A stretch of DNA of 6,696 nt from Maritimibacter sp. (GTDB lineage: Bacteria > Pseudomonadota > Alphaproteobacteria > Rhodobacterales > Rhodobacteraceae): NCBI GenBank assembly GCA_003520545.1, contig DOUP01000007.1, positions 1 to 6,696 on the forward strand, written 5' to 3'. Below, in pieces: positions 1 to 6,604 of this stretch (positions are counted from its first letter, which is position 1; each line of letters starts with the position of its first letter). The notes beneath the pieces were generated by a model. The model made no database searches, had not been told where the DNA came from, and saw nothing but the letters and a program-made list of their open reading frames with translations. The translations under genes were made by a program, and so were the position numbers.

Positions 1-739
1 TCTCCTCGCCGGTGCCGTCGGCAGGCTCGACAGCGCCGTCCACGATGCTGCCAGTCTCTGGGTGCGTGTTTATGCCTGTCTCTGGATTGCCTTCGTCCGG
101 AACGCCTTCCGTCTGGGTCGGAACACCCTCCCGGTCCGTCCCATCCACTGCCTCGACGAGGTCGGGCGGCGCGTTGCGGAACCGGCCGATGTCGAAGCGT
201 GCGGCCATCCTGACAGGCTCCGCCAGCCTGTCCGCGAAGCCCGCCGCCACCGCATCCGCCGCATCGAACCAGGTCTCGGCCGCCATCAGCGCTGCGATCT
301 CGTCATCGGTCTTGCCGGATTTGGCGGCATATCCCCGGATCAGACTGCCCGCGATCTTGTCCAGCGCCTCGGCCATGGCGCGCATGTCGCCCGCCGTGCC
401 AATTGCCAACCCCGACGGGTCGTGGATCATCAGGAACGCGTTTTCCGGCATGACGATCTCGTCACCCGCCATCGCGATATAGGACGCGGCCGACGCGGCA
501 ATGCCGTCGATCCAGACCGTGACCGTGCCCTCGTGCCGCTTCAGCGCATTGTAGATCGCCACCGCGTCGAAGACTGACCCACCAGGGCTATTCAGCCGCA
601 GATCGACCGGCGTCCCCTCGGGCAGTGCGCCGAGTTCGGCAAGGAACCCCTTCGCCGAGACCCCGTAGGCGCCGATCTCGTCATAGATCGCCACTTCCGC
701 GCCCGTTCCCCGGGCGCGGATCGCATACCAGCTTTTCAT
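1..739 (-). CDS. ClpP-like phage head maturation protease (3' end outside window)
   Basis: This is a serine protease of the ClpP/crotonase fold, the family that lambda-type phages use to process scaffold and portal during prohead maturation (the position of lambda gene C). 246 codons are visible and the frame is still open at the window edge. The oxyanion-side motif NSPGGSVFDA is at residues 50-59. The nucleophile is probably S83 in GIAASAASY, which aligns with GQAASMGA of bacterial ClpP, and the histidine is H106 in MIHDP. The position of the ClpP catalytic Asp falls in AETWFDAADAV (about residue 156, a Thr). This AETW form is, as far as I recall, common in phage relatives, so the third residue is uncertain. 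After about residue 190 the protein becomes an acidic Pro/Gly/Thr-rich tail, probably a linker to a further C-terminal segment beyond the window. The ATG is preceded by AGGAG lying inside the last portal codons, and the 4-bp gap suggests translational coupling. The family call is firm; the in vivo substrate is inferred. Confidence 0.9.
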   Translation of the reverse strand, partial: MKSWYAIRARGTGAEVAIYDEIGAYGVSAKGFLAELGALPEGTPVDLRLNSPGGSVFDAVAIYNALKRHEGTVTVWIDGIAASAASYIAMAGDEIVMPENAFLMIHDPSGLAIGTAGDMRAMAEALDKIAGSLIRGYAAKSGKTDDEIAALMAAETWFDAADAVAAGFADRLAEPVRMAARFDIGRFRNAPPDLVEAVDGTDREGVPTQTEGVPDEGNPETGINTHPETGSIVDGAVEPADGTGEE

Positions 740-743
740 ATTG

Positions 744-2267
744 TCACTCCTGTTCGGTGGCGGGATCGGTGGAGGCGGATCCGTCGCCCATGTCTTCGCC
801 TGTGCCATCTCCGGGGTCAGGCCGCGCGGCGGGCGTTGCTCGTGCGCCCTGCGTTTCGCCGGGGCTCGCGCGGTAGCTCAGCCCCAGATCAGCAACGCGT
901 TTGGCATCCGCCGCATTCTCTCGGTCAACTTCTTCGACGTCATAGCCGGTGGCCTCGACCACCTTGCGGCGCGAGGTGATGCCCGCTTCCATCGCCAGCA
1001 CTTGCGCCTGGATGTCCTTCAGCGGGTCGACCCAATCCCAGCGTGGCGGGATCCATTGCACCGGCCGCGCGACGGCGGGATTGCCGATATCCAGCGCCCC
1101 CGACAACACAGCCGTCTCAAGCCAGCGCCGCCAGATCGGCCGACACAGCTGGTGCGCCATCACCCCATGCTGCAGCTGGCCGATGCGTCGCCGGAACTCG
1201 ACCAGCTCGGCCCGCAAGCTTGAATAGTTCGCCTGCCGCACATCGCCGGTGACCAGATGATAGGGAAGCCCCAGCGAGGCCGAGACCGATAAGAGCGTCC
1301 GATATTGAAACGCCTCATAGCCGCCAGCAACGTCCGCAGGGCTCGAGAACTTCACATCCTCGCCCGGCAGCAGCACTTGCATCGTGCCAGGTTCGAGGCT
1401 CGCAATGGCGGTGCCATCGAGATCGGCCTCGGCCTCACCCATCATCGGGTCTTCCGGCGCGGTCTTGGTGATGAACCCCGCGAACATCGCCGCGGTCTTC
1501 TTCCGGTCCAGTTCAGCGTCGTCGTACTGGTCCAGCAGAAACAGCCGCACCATGGCCGGAGCCACATGCGGCAAGCCCCGGATCTGGCCTGCATCAATTG
1601 GACGATAGATGTGAAGCACATCCTCGGCGGGCACGCGCACCGTTTCCGGGATCACCGCTCCCTGATCGGTGCTGTCGCCGGGATGGCGACGGCGGAAGTG
1701 ATAGGCCACGCGCCGTCCGATGCCGTCAAATTCAACCCCGCAGCGGATGCGATTGCCGTTTGCCGCAGTTTCGGTCTTCTCGAAGGGCAGCATCTCCGAC
1801 TGCAGAAGCTGCAGTTGGAGCGGCACCAGCAGGCCGTCCTCACCCCGGCGGGGACGCAGGCGGACGAAGCATTCGCCCGCAACAAAAATTTCCCGCGCCA
1901 CCATGGCCTGCAGACCGTAGAAATCGGTCAACCCGTCCGCGTCGGCCTCATCCGCCCATGCGAGCCAGAGCTGCTGAACGCTGTCACGCAACGCCGCATC
2001 TGCAATCAGCGACGACGGCTTGATCCCATCGCCCACCAGGTTTGCAGCGAAGGCCTCGCAGGCATTGGCTGCGTAGCCGTTGGTCACAACAAGTTCGCGC
2101 GACCGCGCCAGTAGTCGAGGGCCCCCCGAGGCGACCAGTGAATTGATATTTTCCAGCGGCGGTTGCCAGCCCCGCAAGCGCCGCTTGGCCATCGCGCCTT
2201 CCAGGCGAGCGGACACGGCGGCGGGACCACCGGGGGCCCGGCGGCGAAACCGATCGAACAGCCCCAT
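744..2267 (-). CDS. Phage portal protein, lambda gpB family
   Basis: This protein of 507 residues forms the dodecameric ring at the unique head vertex through which DNA enters and leaves; lambda gpB is 533 residues. Family hallmarks seen here are the basic N-terminus (MGLFDRFRRR), RSRELVVTNGYAANACEAF around residues 55-73, the VAGECFVRLRPR strand near 129-140, QIRGLPHVAPAM at 228-239, LPYHLVTGDVRQANYSSLR near 334-352 with the following helical LVEFRRRIGQL, and the conserved WDWVDPLKD segment at 409-418. The last 40 or so residues are a Gly/Asp/Pro/Thr-rich disordered tail, often clipped or variable in this family. No signal peptide or membrane segment is seen, as expected. The start lies 3 bp after the gpW stop, with AAGGGG about 8 bases upstream of the ATG. 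The gene sits in the usual lambda order between gpW and the protease. Confidence 0.95.
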   Translation of the reverse strand: MGLFDRFRRRAPGGPAAVSARLEGAMAKRRLRGWQPPLENINSLVASGGPRLLARSRELVVTNGYAANACEAFAANLVGDGIKPSSLIADAALRDSVQQLWLAWADEADADGLTDFYGLQAMVAREIFVAGECFVRLRPRRGEDGLLVPLQLQLLQSEMLPFEKTETAANGNRIRCGVEFDGIGRRVAYHFRRRHPGDSTDQGAVIPETVRVPAEDVLHIYRPIDAGQIRGLPHVAPAMVRLFLLDQYDDAELDRKKTAAMFAGFITKTAPEDPMMGEAEADLDGTAIASLEPGTMQVLLPGEDVKFSSPADVAGGYEAFQYRTLLSVSASLGLPYHLVTGDVRQANYSSLRAELVEFRRRIGQLQHGVMAHQLCRPIWRRWLETAVLSGALDIGNPAVARPVQWIPPRWDWVDPLKDIQAQVLAMEAGITSRRKVVEATGYDVEEVDRENAADAKRVADLGLSYRASPGETQGARATPAARPDPGDGTGEDMGDGSASTDPATEQE

Positions 2268-2270
2268 GGA

Positions 2271-2486
2271 TCACAGCCCCTTCGTCGTCGTTACACGCAC
2301 CTGCCGAACGATCCGTCGTCCCTCGGCAGCCGCAATCTCGCGGTCGAGCGCCTCGAGAGCCCGGTCGATTTCCGCCACACTGCGATAGTCGACCGTTTTT
2401 CCGTCGTAACTGACGCGCGCCACGCCAGAGGAACGTTGGGCCGCCAGAGTGTCGCGGCGGGCACGGAGTTCCGTAGATGTCGGCAT
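2271..2486 (-). CDS. gpW-like head-tail joining protein
   Basis: This small protein of 71 residues matches the gpW family in size (lambda gpW is 68) and layout. An N-terminal helix (TELRARRDTLAAQRSSG, residues 5-21) is followed by a short beta hairpin (ARVSYDGKTVDYRS, 23-36), a second helix (AEIDRALEALDREIAAAEG, 38-56) and a basic C-terminal tail ending VRVTTTKGL. In lambda, gpW binds the portal after packaging and helps close the head and prepare tail attachment. I chose the ATG at 2486, which gives MPTSTELR. A start 16 codons upstream at 2534 would add residues with no family resemblance and run into the opposite gene's leader. AGG lies 9 bases before the ATG. In relatives this gene normally follows the large terminase directly; here about 1 kb of opposite-strand DNA separates them. 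Confidence 0.85.
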   Translation of the reverse strand: MPTSTELRARRDTLAAQRSSGVARVSYDGKTVDYRSVAEIDRALEALDREIAAAEGRRIVRQVRVTTTKGL

Positions 2487-2491
2487 CTGAA

Positions 2492-2520
2492 TTGACCTGA
2501 CCTGCGAATATGTTTCATTT
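2492..2520 (+). promoter_or_regulatory. Possible promoter of the DUF1186/SEC-C gene
   Basis: A good -35-like hexamer, TTGACC (2492-2497), is followed after 17 bases by a weak -10-like TCATTT (2515-2520). Transcription would start near 2527, about 25 bases before the ATG at 2552. The position is sensible because the gene is isolated on its strand and must have its own promoter. The -10 matches consensus poorly, so this is only a candidate. It overlaps the ribosome binding region of the divergent gpW gene. Confidence 0.25.
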
Positions 2521-2551
2521 GGCCAACCGACCACGGATTGAAGCCAAAACC

Positions 2552-3445
2552 ATGACCCCAGCAGAAATCATGCGCGACCTCGCGCGCGCCGACATTTTCC
2601 CGAAAGCTGCCATGGCCGAAGCTGGTGCCAGGCGCGAGGAAATGGTGCCAGTCTTTGTCGATCTGGTCAGCCGCCTCGCACAACAACGCGTTCCGGAGAT
2701 GAAGGACTCTGACTTGATGGCCCTTATCCCGGTCTTTCACATGCTGGGCGAATGGCAGGACCCGCGCGCTTATCGCCCGTTGGTTCAGATGCTCCGTCGT
2801 CCTACCAAGGTCATCGACCATCTCCTCGGAGACGCAGTGACCGAAACGAGCTTTCGCGTCATCGCCGGAACATTCGACGGTGACTTGCAGCCGGTGTTCG
2901 ACGCAATCGAGGACAAAAAAGCTGATGAGTTTGCCCGCAGCTCCCTGATGAGCGCCCTGGTTCTGATTGCGCAATTGCACCCCGATCAACGCCCGGCAAT
3001 CGAAGATTACTTCCGGACCTTTCGCCAGCGCTGCCCCAAGGCATCGACCGATGTTCTCACCGGCTGGATGGACGCCGTTGCCGGTCTCGGGCTTGAAGAC
3101 ATGTCGGAGACTGTGCGCGAGGTTTTCGACAAGGGCCTGATCCCAAAGGACTACTGCGACTTCGGGCATTTCCTTGAGGATTTGGAGGCCACCCTCAAAG
3201 CCGATGGTTCACCCGCAAACCGCCGTTACCAGAAATCCCTGATCACCGATGCCATCGACGACCTGTCGCGCTGGCACTGCTATTCCTATACTTTCCTCGC
3301 TCAGCAGAAGACCCGAAAAGTTGACAACGCTCTGCGCGTGGCCCCGTGGACCGAGGCCCTCACAAAGACGCCAGACAAGCTTGGCCGCAACGATCCTTGT
3401 CCCTGCGGCAGCGGCAAGAAGTTCAAGAAATGCTGCCTGCATTGA
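2552..3445 (+). CDS. DUF1186-family protein with C-terminal SEC-C zinc motif (moron gene)
   Basis: This protein of 297 residues has no assigned biochemical function. The body resembles DUF1186, an all-helical family common in proteobacteria: MTPAEIMRDL at the N-terminus, VFHMLGEWQDPRAYRPL near residues 61-77, DAVTETSFRVIAGTFDGDLQPVF at about 94-116 and ADEFARSSLMSAL at 124-136. The C-terminus is a textbook SEC-C motif (residues 278-297) with C283, C285, C294 and C295 spaced CxCx8CC, predicted to bind one zinc ion as in the SecA tail. SEC-C ends usually mediate protein or nucleic-acid contacts. I chose the ATG at 2552 because it matches the family N-terminus; an in-frame ATG at 2510 would add 14 unlike residues. 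The gene is antisense to, and interrupts, the head operon between large terminase and gpW. It is visibly less GC-rich than its neighbours, which suggests separate acquisition. No signal peptide or membrane segment is seen. A role in host benefit or phage defence is possible but only inferred. Confidence 0.88.
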   Translation: MTPAEIMRDLARADIFPKAAMAEAGARREEMVPVFVDLVSRLAQQRVPEMKDSDLMALIPVFHMLGEWQDPRAYRPLVQMLRRPTKVIDHLLGDAVTETSFRVIAGTFDGDLQPVFDAIEDKKADEFARSSLMSALVLIAQLHPDQRPAIEDYFRTFRQRCPKASTDVLTGWMDAVAGLGLEDMSETVREVFDKGLIPKDYCDFGHFLEDLEATLKADGSPANRRYQKSLITDAIDDLSRWHCYSYTFLAQQKTRKVDNALRVAPWTEALTKTPDKLGRNDPCPCGSGKKFKKCCLH

Positions 3446-3484
3446 ACCACCCACAGCCAACGTGACACTGCGTCGCCAAACCTT
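3446..3484. other. Tail-to-tail gap between DUF1186 gene and large terminase
   Basis: The two genes converge on 39 non-coding bases. I see no convincing stem followed by a T-run in either direction, so no intrinsic terminator is called. Late transcription from the terminase towards gpW must therefore pass antisense through the whole DUF1186/SEC-C gene, unless gpW, portal and protease have another promoter. Confidence 0.5.
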
Positions 3485-5479
3485 TCACCTCATGTAATTT
3501 GAGCGCACGGTGCGCCGCTGTGGTCCCGCGCGCCGTGAAGCGGGTGTAGTGGTTCCGGCCCCGCCATCAGCCATGTCCAGCGCTGCGACGCCGAGCTGTG
3601 CTTCCAGATCGGCCCAACGCGCCTCAGGCCAGCGATCTGCCCCGAGGATCCATGCGGCGGCGCGGGCATAGACCCGGCAGTCCAGCGCCTCGTTGCGTTC
3701 GCGCAGCTTCTGCCATTCGAGCCGGGCAAAGCCGCGTTTGGTGCGCACCGTGATCAGTTGTTCGGCCGTGAATTGCTTCAACCACTCGCCGTCCGCCCAG
3801 TTTGGCAGATGTATCGTTCCGGGCGGGCAAAGGTGCCCAGCCTCGATTTCCTCCCGCGTCGGCCGGTCCTGCCGCAGGAAACGGTAGGTCTCGGTCTTGA
3901 AGGTCGACGTGGCGACCGTCCAAAGCCGTGCCCCGCGCCGCAGCCGCTTGCCTGCGATGGTCGCGTCCACATAAGTCGGGCCAGTGACCGGGCTTGAGCG
4001 GTTGAAGCCTTCGACGCCTTTGACCGGGGCCACCTGCGCGAAGCCGACCTGTCGCGACCATGCGTAGACAGCACTGGTCTCGTAGCCGGTATCGATCGCG
4101 AGTCGTGCCAACGTCATCGACTGACCGGAGGCATGGGCCCAAGTCTGGCCGAGCAAATTGGTCAGCATCTGCCAGCAGTCCGGATCGCCGGGCCCGCCCT
4201 CAATGACCAGGTGATCGATCAGCCAGCTCTCCAGCCCGCGCCCCCAGGCCCAGACATCGACCTCGATGCGATCTTTCTGAACGTCGGCCCCGGCTGTCAG
4301 GAACAAGCCGCGCTCTGGAACAGTCCCTCCGTCCCAGGTCTCGCGCCGGTCGGCCAGCCGCTGCCAGTCCGGCGCTTCGCCGGTCTCGACCCATGTCTCG
4401 CCGAGGATCGTGTTGCGGAACGCCTTGATCGCCTCGTCCGACCCCTGCGCCGCGTCCCATGCCCGCACGATCCGCTCCCAACTCAGCCAGCCAATCGGCG
4501 AATAGAGCGCCGAGAGGTGATAGCCGACGGTGCCGGGATCGGCCGCAACGGCCGTCGCGCGCCATTCGCCCGCTTCCAACATGGCCGTCTTGTGATGCTC
4601 GGCGATGGCCTGTTCGCAGCCCTCGCAGTGGTATTCCGCCGTCTCCGGCCGCCCCTTTTGCCAGCGCAGCCTCTCGAACTTCAGCCATTGCTCCTGGCCG
4701 CAATGCGGGCACGGCACGAAGAACCGCCGCTGGTCTGATGCCTCGAACTCGCGCTCGATCCGGCTCAGCCCCCGGATTGTTGGCGTCGAGACCAGAAAGA
4801 CCTTGCGCCGATGTGCAAAGGTCAGCGACCGTGCTTCCGCCAGCGTGACCGGATCGCCTTCCTCGTCGGCCGATGCCGGATAGGCATCAACCTCATCGAG
4901 GAAGATGTAGCGCGCCGGGGTCGAGCGCAGCCCGACCGCCGAGTTCGCGCCCGTCATGATCAGGATGCCACCCGCGAATTCCTTCGACAGCATCGTGTTG
5001 CCCGCGTCCCGCGACCGCGCCGGTTTGACCCGCTCCCGCAGCTCGGGGCTTTCGTCGATCAGCGGATCGATCCGCTGGCGCGAGTTGCGCTTGGCCAGCT
5101 CCACCGTCGGCTGGACCGCGAGCATTGGTCCCGGCGCCTGGTGGATCGCAAAGCCGATCCAGTTGTTCCCGGCCTCGGTTGCGCCGACCTGTGCGGCCTT
5201 CATGAAGACGATCCGCTGTGTCGGATCGCCGGGCGACAGCCGGTCCATGATTTCGCCCATGTAGGGCGTGCGGGCTGTGCGATAACGCCCGGGTTCTGCC
5301 GAAGCGCGGCCCGAAAGCATCCGGTGTCGATCCGCCCATTCCGAAACGGTCAGGTCCGGGTCCGGCGTGAGGCCCGCTCCCCAGGCGCGCAAGATCTCTG
5401 CCGCGCCGTCGAACTCAAAAGCATCATCAGCGGAGATCGGGTTTGACCTCGGCAAGATCGTCGAGCTGGGCACGGACAT
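3485..5479 (-). CDS. Phage terminase large subunit, GpA family
   Basis: This 664-residue packaging motor and nuclease belongs to the lambda gpA family (lambda gpA is 641 residues). The N-terminal ATPase holds the Walker A-like segment MKAAQVGATEAGNN (93-106), Walker B FLDEVDAY (193-200, with D195 and E196 as likely catalytic acids) and the coupling motif VSTPT (230-234). A zinc-finger-like insert follows with C257, C260, C285 and C288. The C-terminal nuclease half shows TAGADVQKDRIEVDVWAWG (395-413) and LAIDTGYETSAVYAW (460-474), whose Asp residues D399 and D463 are probable metal ligands. I chose the ATG at 5479 because GGAG lies just upstream; a GTG at 5518 in the same frame is possible. 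The gene overlaps the end of the small subunit gene by 53 bp, suggesting coupled translation. The last codons contain AGGTGA, a good ribosome binding site with no start codon after it. Confidence 0.95.
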   Translation of the reverse strand: MSVPSSTILPRSNPISADDAFEFDGAAEILRAWGAGLTPDPDLTVSEWADRHRMLSGRASAEPGRYRTARTPYMGEIMDRLSPGDPTQRIVFMKAAQVGATEAGNNWIGFAIHQAPGPMLAVQPTVELAKRNSRQRIDPLIDESPELRERVKPARSRDAGNTMLSKEFAGGILIMTGANSAVGLRSTPARYIFLDEVDAYPASADEEGDPVTLAEARSLTFAHRRKVFLVSTPTIRGLSRIEREFEASDQRRFFVPCPHCGQEQWLKFERLRWQKGRPETAEYHCEGCEQAIAEHHKTAMLEAGEWRATAVAADPGTVGYHLSALYSPIGWLSWERIVRAWDAAQGSDEAIKAFRNTILGETWVETGEAPDWQRLADRRETWDGGTVPERGLFLTAGADVQKDRIEVDVWAWGRGLESWLIDHLVIEGGPGDPDCWQMLTNLLGQTWAHASGQSMTLARLAIDTGYETSAVYAWSRQVGFAQVAPVKGVEGFNRSSPVTGPTYVDATIAGKRLRRGARLWTVATSTFKTETYRFLRQDRPTREEIEAGHLCPPGTIHLPNWADGEWLKQFTAEQLITVRTKRGFARLEWQKLRERNEALDCRVYARAAAWILGADRWPEARWADLEAQLGVAALDMADGGAGTTTPASRRAGPQRRTVRSNYMR

Positions 5480-5987
5480 GTTTCTCCAGAACCTTCTGCA
5501 TGGCGGCGGGCTCCACACCCAGATCGGCCGCCATCAACGCCGCCGCCCGCGCGGGCCAGTTGACCCAAACGTCGCGCTCCTGCCGCGCCAACCGAAACAC
5601 GAGCGACAGAGCACGGGCCCGATCGATCAGCTCGCCCTTCAGCTTTTGCAGCCGGAGACGGCGTTCCTGCGCCTTCAGCACTTCGTTGGCCGTCTTGGCC
5701 TGCAGGAACGTGGTGCCGCTACCGACTGGTGGGGCCGCCATTCCCTGTTCGCGCAGGGTTTCGCCCACGGCGGATACCGCCGCCTCGGGGACAGGTTTGA
5801 GTTTTGGCTGCGGCGCTTTCCGGGTCTTTGACGGATCGGTCGCCTCGGCGCGCAGGGTATCGCTGGCCAACGCGTCGATGCTGCCATCGGCATACAGAAC
5901 CAGCCGCCCCGTCGCCTTGGCCTTCTGGATCGCACCGCGCGAGAGGCCGACGCGGGCGGCATATTGGCGCTCGCTCAGACCCTCCAT
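5427..5987 (-). CDS. Probable phage terminase small subunit (Nu1-like)
   Basis: The product has 186 residues, close to lambda Nu1 (181). Nu1-type subunits bind the packaging site as oligomers and direct the large subunit to cut there. Residues 4-30 (LSERQYAARVGLSRGAIQKAK...) read as a helix-turn-helix of the kind found at the start of Nu1-like and 'elements of external origin' proteins. A Pro/Lys-rich linker lies around 50-70. A long charged helix, probably a coiled coil for oligomerisation, covers about 97-135. The C-terminal helices (143-186) probably contact the large subunit. The assignment rests on the helix-turn-helix, the length and the position directly before a GpA-type large subunit. 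The ATG at 5987 has GGAG 7 bases upstream. Sequence conservation in small subunits is weak, so the role is less certain than for the large subunit. Confidence 0.8.
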   Translation of the reverse strand: MEGLSERQYAARVGLSRGAIQKAKATGRLVLYADGSIDALASDTLRAEATDPSKTRKAPQPKLKPVPEAAVSAVGETLREQGMAAPPVGSGTTFLQAKTANEVLKAQERRLRLQKLKGELIDRARALSLVFRLARQERDVWVNWPARAAALMAADLGVEPAAMQKVLEKHVRAQLDDLAEVKPDLR

Positions 5988-6098
5988 TGCGCGCTCCGAT
6001 TATCATTCAAAATCATGTGCTGATGTAGTTGATAAGCCTCCGCATCAGAGCGAACGTGATCCTGCGAAAACGATGCAACTCACCATGGAGCGCCCACG
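5988..6098. promoter_or_regulatory. Divergent intergenic region with repeated ATCA/TGAT half-sites
   Basis: This AT-richer stretch separates the leftward terminase operon from the rightward small-gene operon, so it must hold outward promoters or lie within longer transcripts. TTATCA (6000-6005) pairs with TGATAA (6030-6035). Nested inside at almost the same centre, ATCA (6012-6015) pairs with TGAT (6021-6024). A third pair is ATCA (6044-6047) with TGAT (6057-6060). Such layouts suit an operator or, given the position before the small terminase gene, small-subunit binding sites of a packaging (cos/pac) region. I do not see convincing -35/-10 pairs. The half-sites are short and some may be chance. 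Confidence 0.35.
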
Positions 6099-6368
6099 AT
6101 GGCCCGCCTGAATCCCCAGACAACGCCCCGCCACCAACTGCGCGCCGAGAAGCCTGCGCGGAACAAGGAAGCAGCGATCAATGCCTTTGCGGCCAAGAAA
6201 GCCGAGATCGACGAGATGCTCGCCCGCTTGTCGAGCCTGAGCGACGAGCATTTCAACGCACACCCGGACGAGATCAACTGGGGCCATGTCGGCACCCTTG
6301 AGCATTACGCGAGCCTCCTGAAGCGCATCACCGACAGCGCTTTCAGCGAGGGCGAGCACGCCGAATGA
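6099..6368 (+). CDS. Hypothetical protein, 89 residues
   Basis: I do not recognise a named family. The first 25 or so residues are basic and Pro/Arg/Lys-rich (NPQTTPRHQLRAEKPARNK). The rest looks helical and becomes acidic: an Ala-rich helix at about 23-48, a loop with HFNAHPDEINWGHVGTLEHY (51-70) and a final helix LLKRITDSAF (73-82). No transmembrane segment, signal peptide or metal-binding cysteine is present, so it is probably a small soluble cytoplasmic protein. GGAG lies about 10 bases before the ATG. Its stop overlaps an ATG of the next frame (ATGA), and the two genes probably form one operon transcribed away from the terminase genes. Codon use is like the neighbouring genes, which supports real coding. 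Confidence 0.75.
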   Translation: MARLNPQTTPRHQLRAEKPARNKEAAINAFAAKKAEIDEMLARLSSLSDEHFNAHPDEINWGHVGTLEHYASLLKRITDSAFSEGEHAE

Positions 6369-6382
6369 ACGGAGCCAGCGCC

Positions 6383-6601
6383 ATGGAAACCAGCACCATC
6401 CGCATCGCCATTCGCGGCCTCAACGAGCCTTGGGACGCCAGCCGCATCCCGGCCGTCCTCGACGAGATCAAAGCACCGCTCCGCGAGGAAGCCGACATCC
6501 CCGCCCGCCTCACCGCCGACAGCATGACCATCGGCATCGACGTCGCCACCGACCGGCTGCCCGATGCCGCAGCGCTCCTGCGGGATCTCGGGCTGATCTG
6601 A
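6383..6601 (+). CDS. Hypothetical protein, 72 residues
   Basis: I do not recognise a named family. The protein begins METSTIRIAIRGL, a likely beta strand, followed by a probable helix (SRIPAVLDEIKAPLREEA, 20-37), a second strand-like segment (SMTIGIDVATD, 47-57) and a C-terminal helix (LPDAAALLRDLGLI). This suggests a small alpha/beta fold. I prefer the ATG at 6383 because GGAG stands 8 bases before it. An alternative ATG at 6365 in the same frame overlaps the upstream stop as ATGA and would give 78 residues with only a weak ribosome binding site. The gene probably shares a transcript with the 89-residue gene upstream. No function can be assigned. Confidence 0.65.
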   Translation: METSTIRIAIRGLNEPWDASRIPAVLDEIKAPLREEADIPARLTADSMTIGIDVATDRLPDAAALLRDLGLI

Positions 6602-6604
6602 CCA

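Noticed and set aside
12..577. Plus-strand frames across the left end of the window
   Set aside because: They lie opposite the protease gene, which shows an unbroken frame with Ser and His motifs. The plus-strand products are low-complexity Ser/Ala or Arg-rich shadows.
1305..2114. A 269-codon plus-strand open frame inside the portal gene
   Set aside because: It is antisense to a strongly supported portal gene. High GC leaves long stop-free antisense frames, and the product is Arg/His-rich with no motif.
2291..3169. A 292-codon open frame on the minus strand opposite the DUF1186/SEC-C gene, in the same direction as the head operon
   Set aside because: It is the antisense shadow of a gene with clear family motifs. 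It also overlaps gpW in another frame, has no recognisable domain, and its composition reads like translated antisense.
3446..3484. Possible bidirectional terminator between the convergent genes
   Set aside because: No stem of useful length followed by a T-run was found on either strand.
4811..5446. A 211-codon plus-strand frame, with 4133-4738 and others, across the large terminase gene
   Set aside because: These are antisense to conserved ATPase and zinc-finger coding sequence, with no ribosome binding site or domain, so they are treated as shadows.
6029..6057. TTGATA as a -35 box for the rightward operon
   Set aside because: No acceptable -10 hexamer occurs 16-18 bases downstream, and TTGATA is also part of the dyad described.
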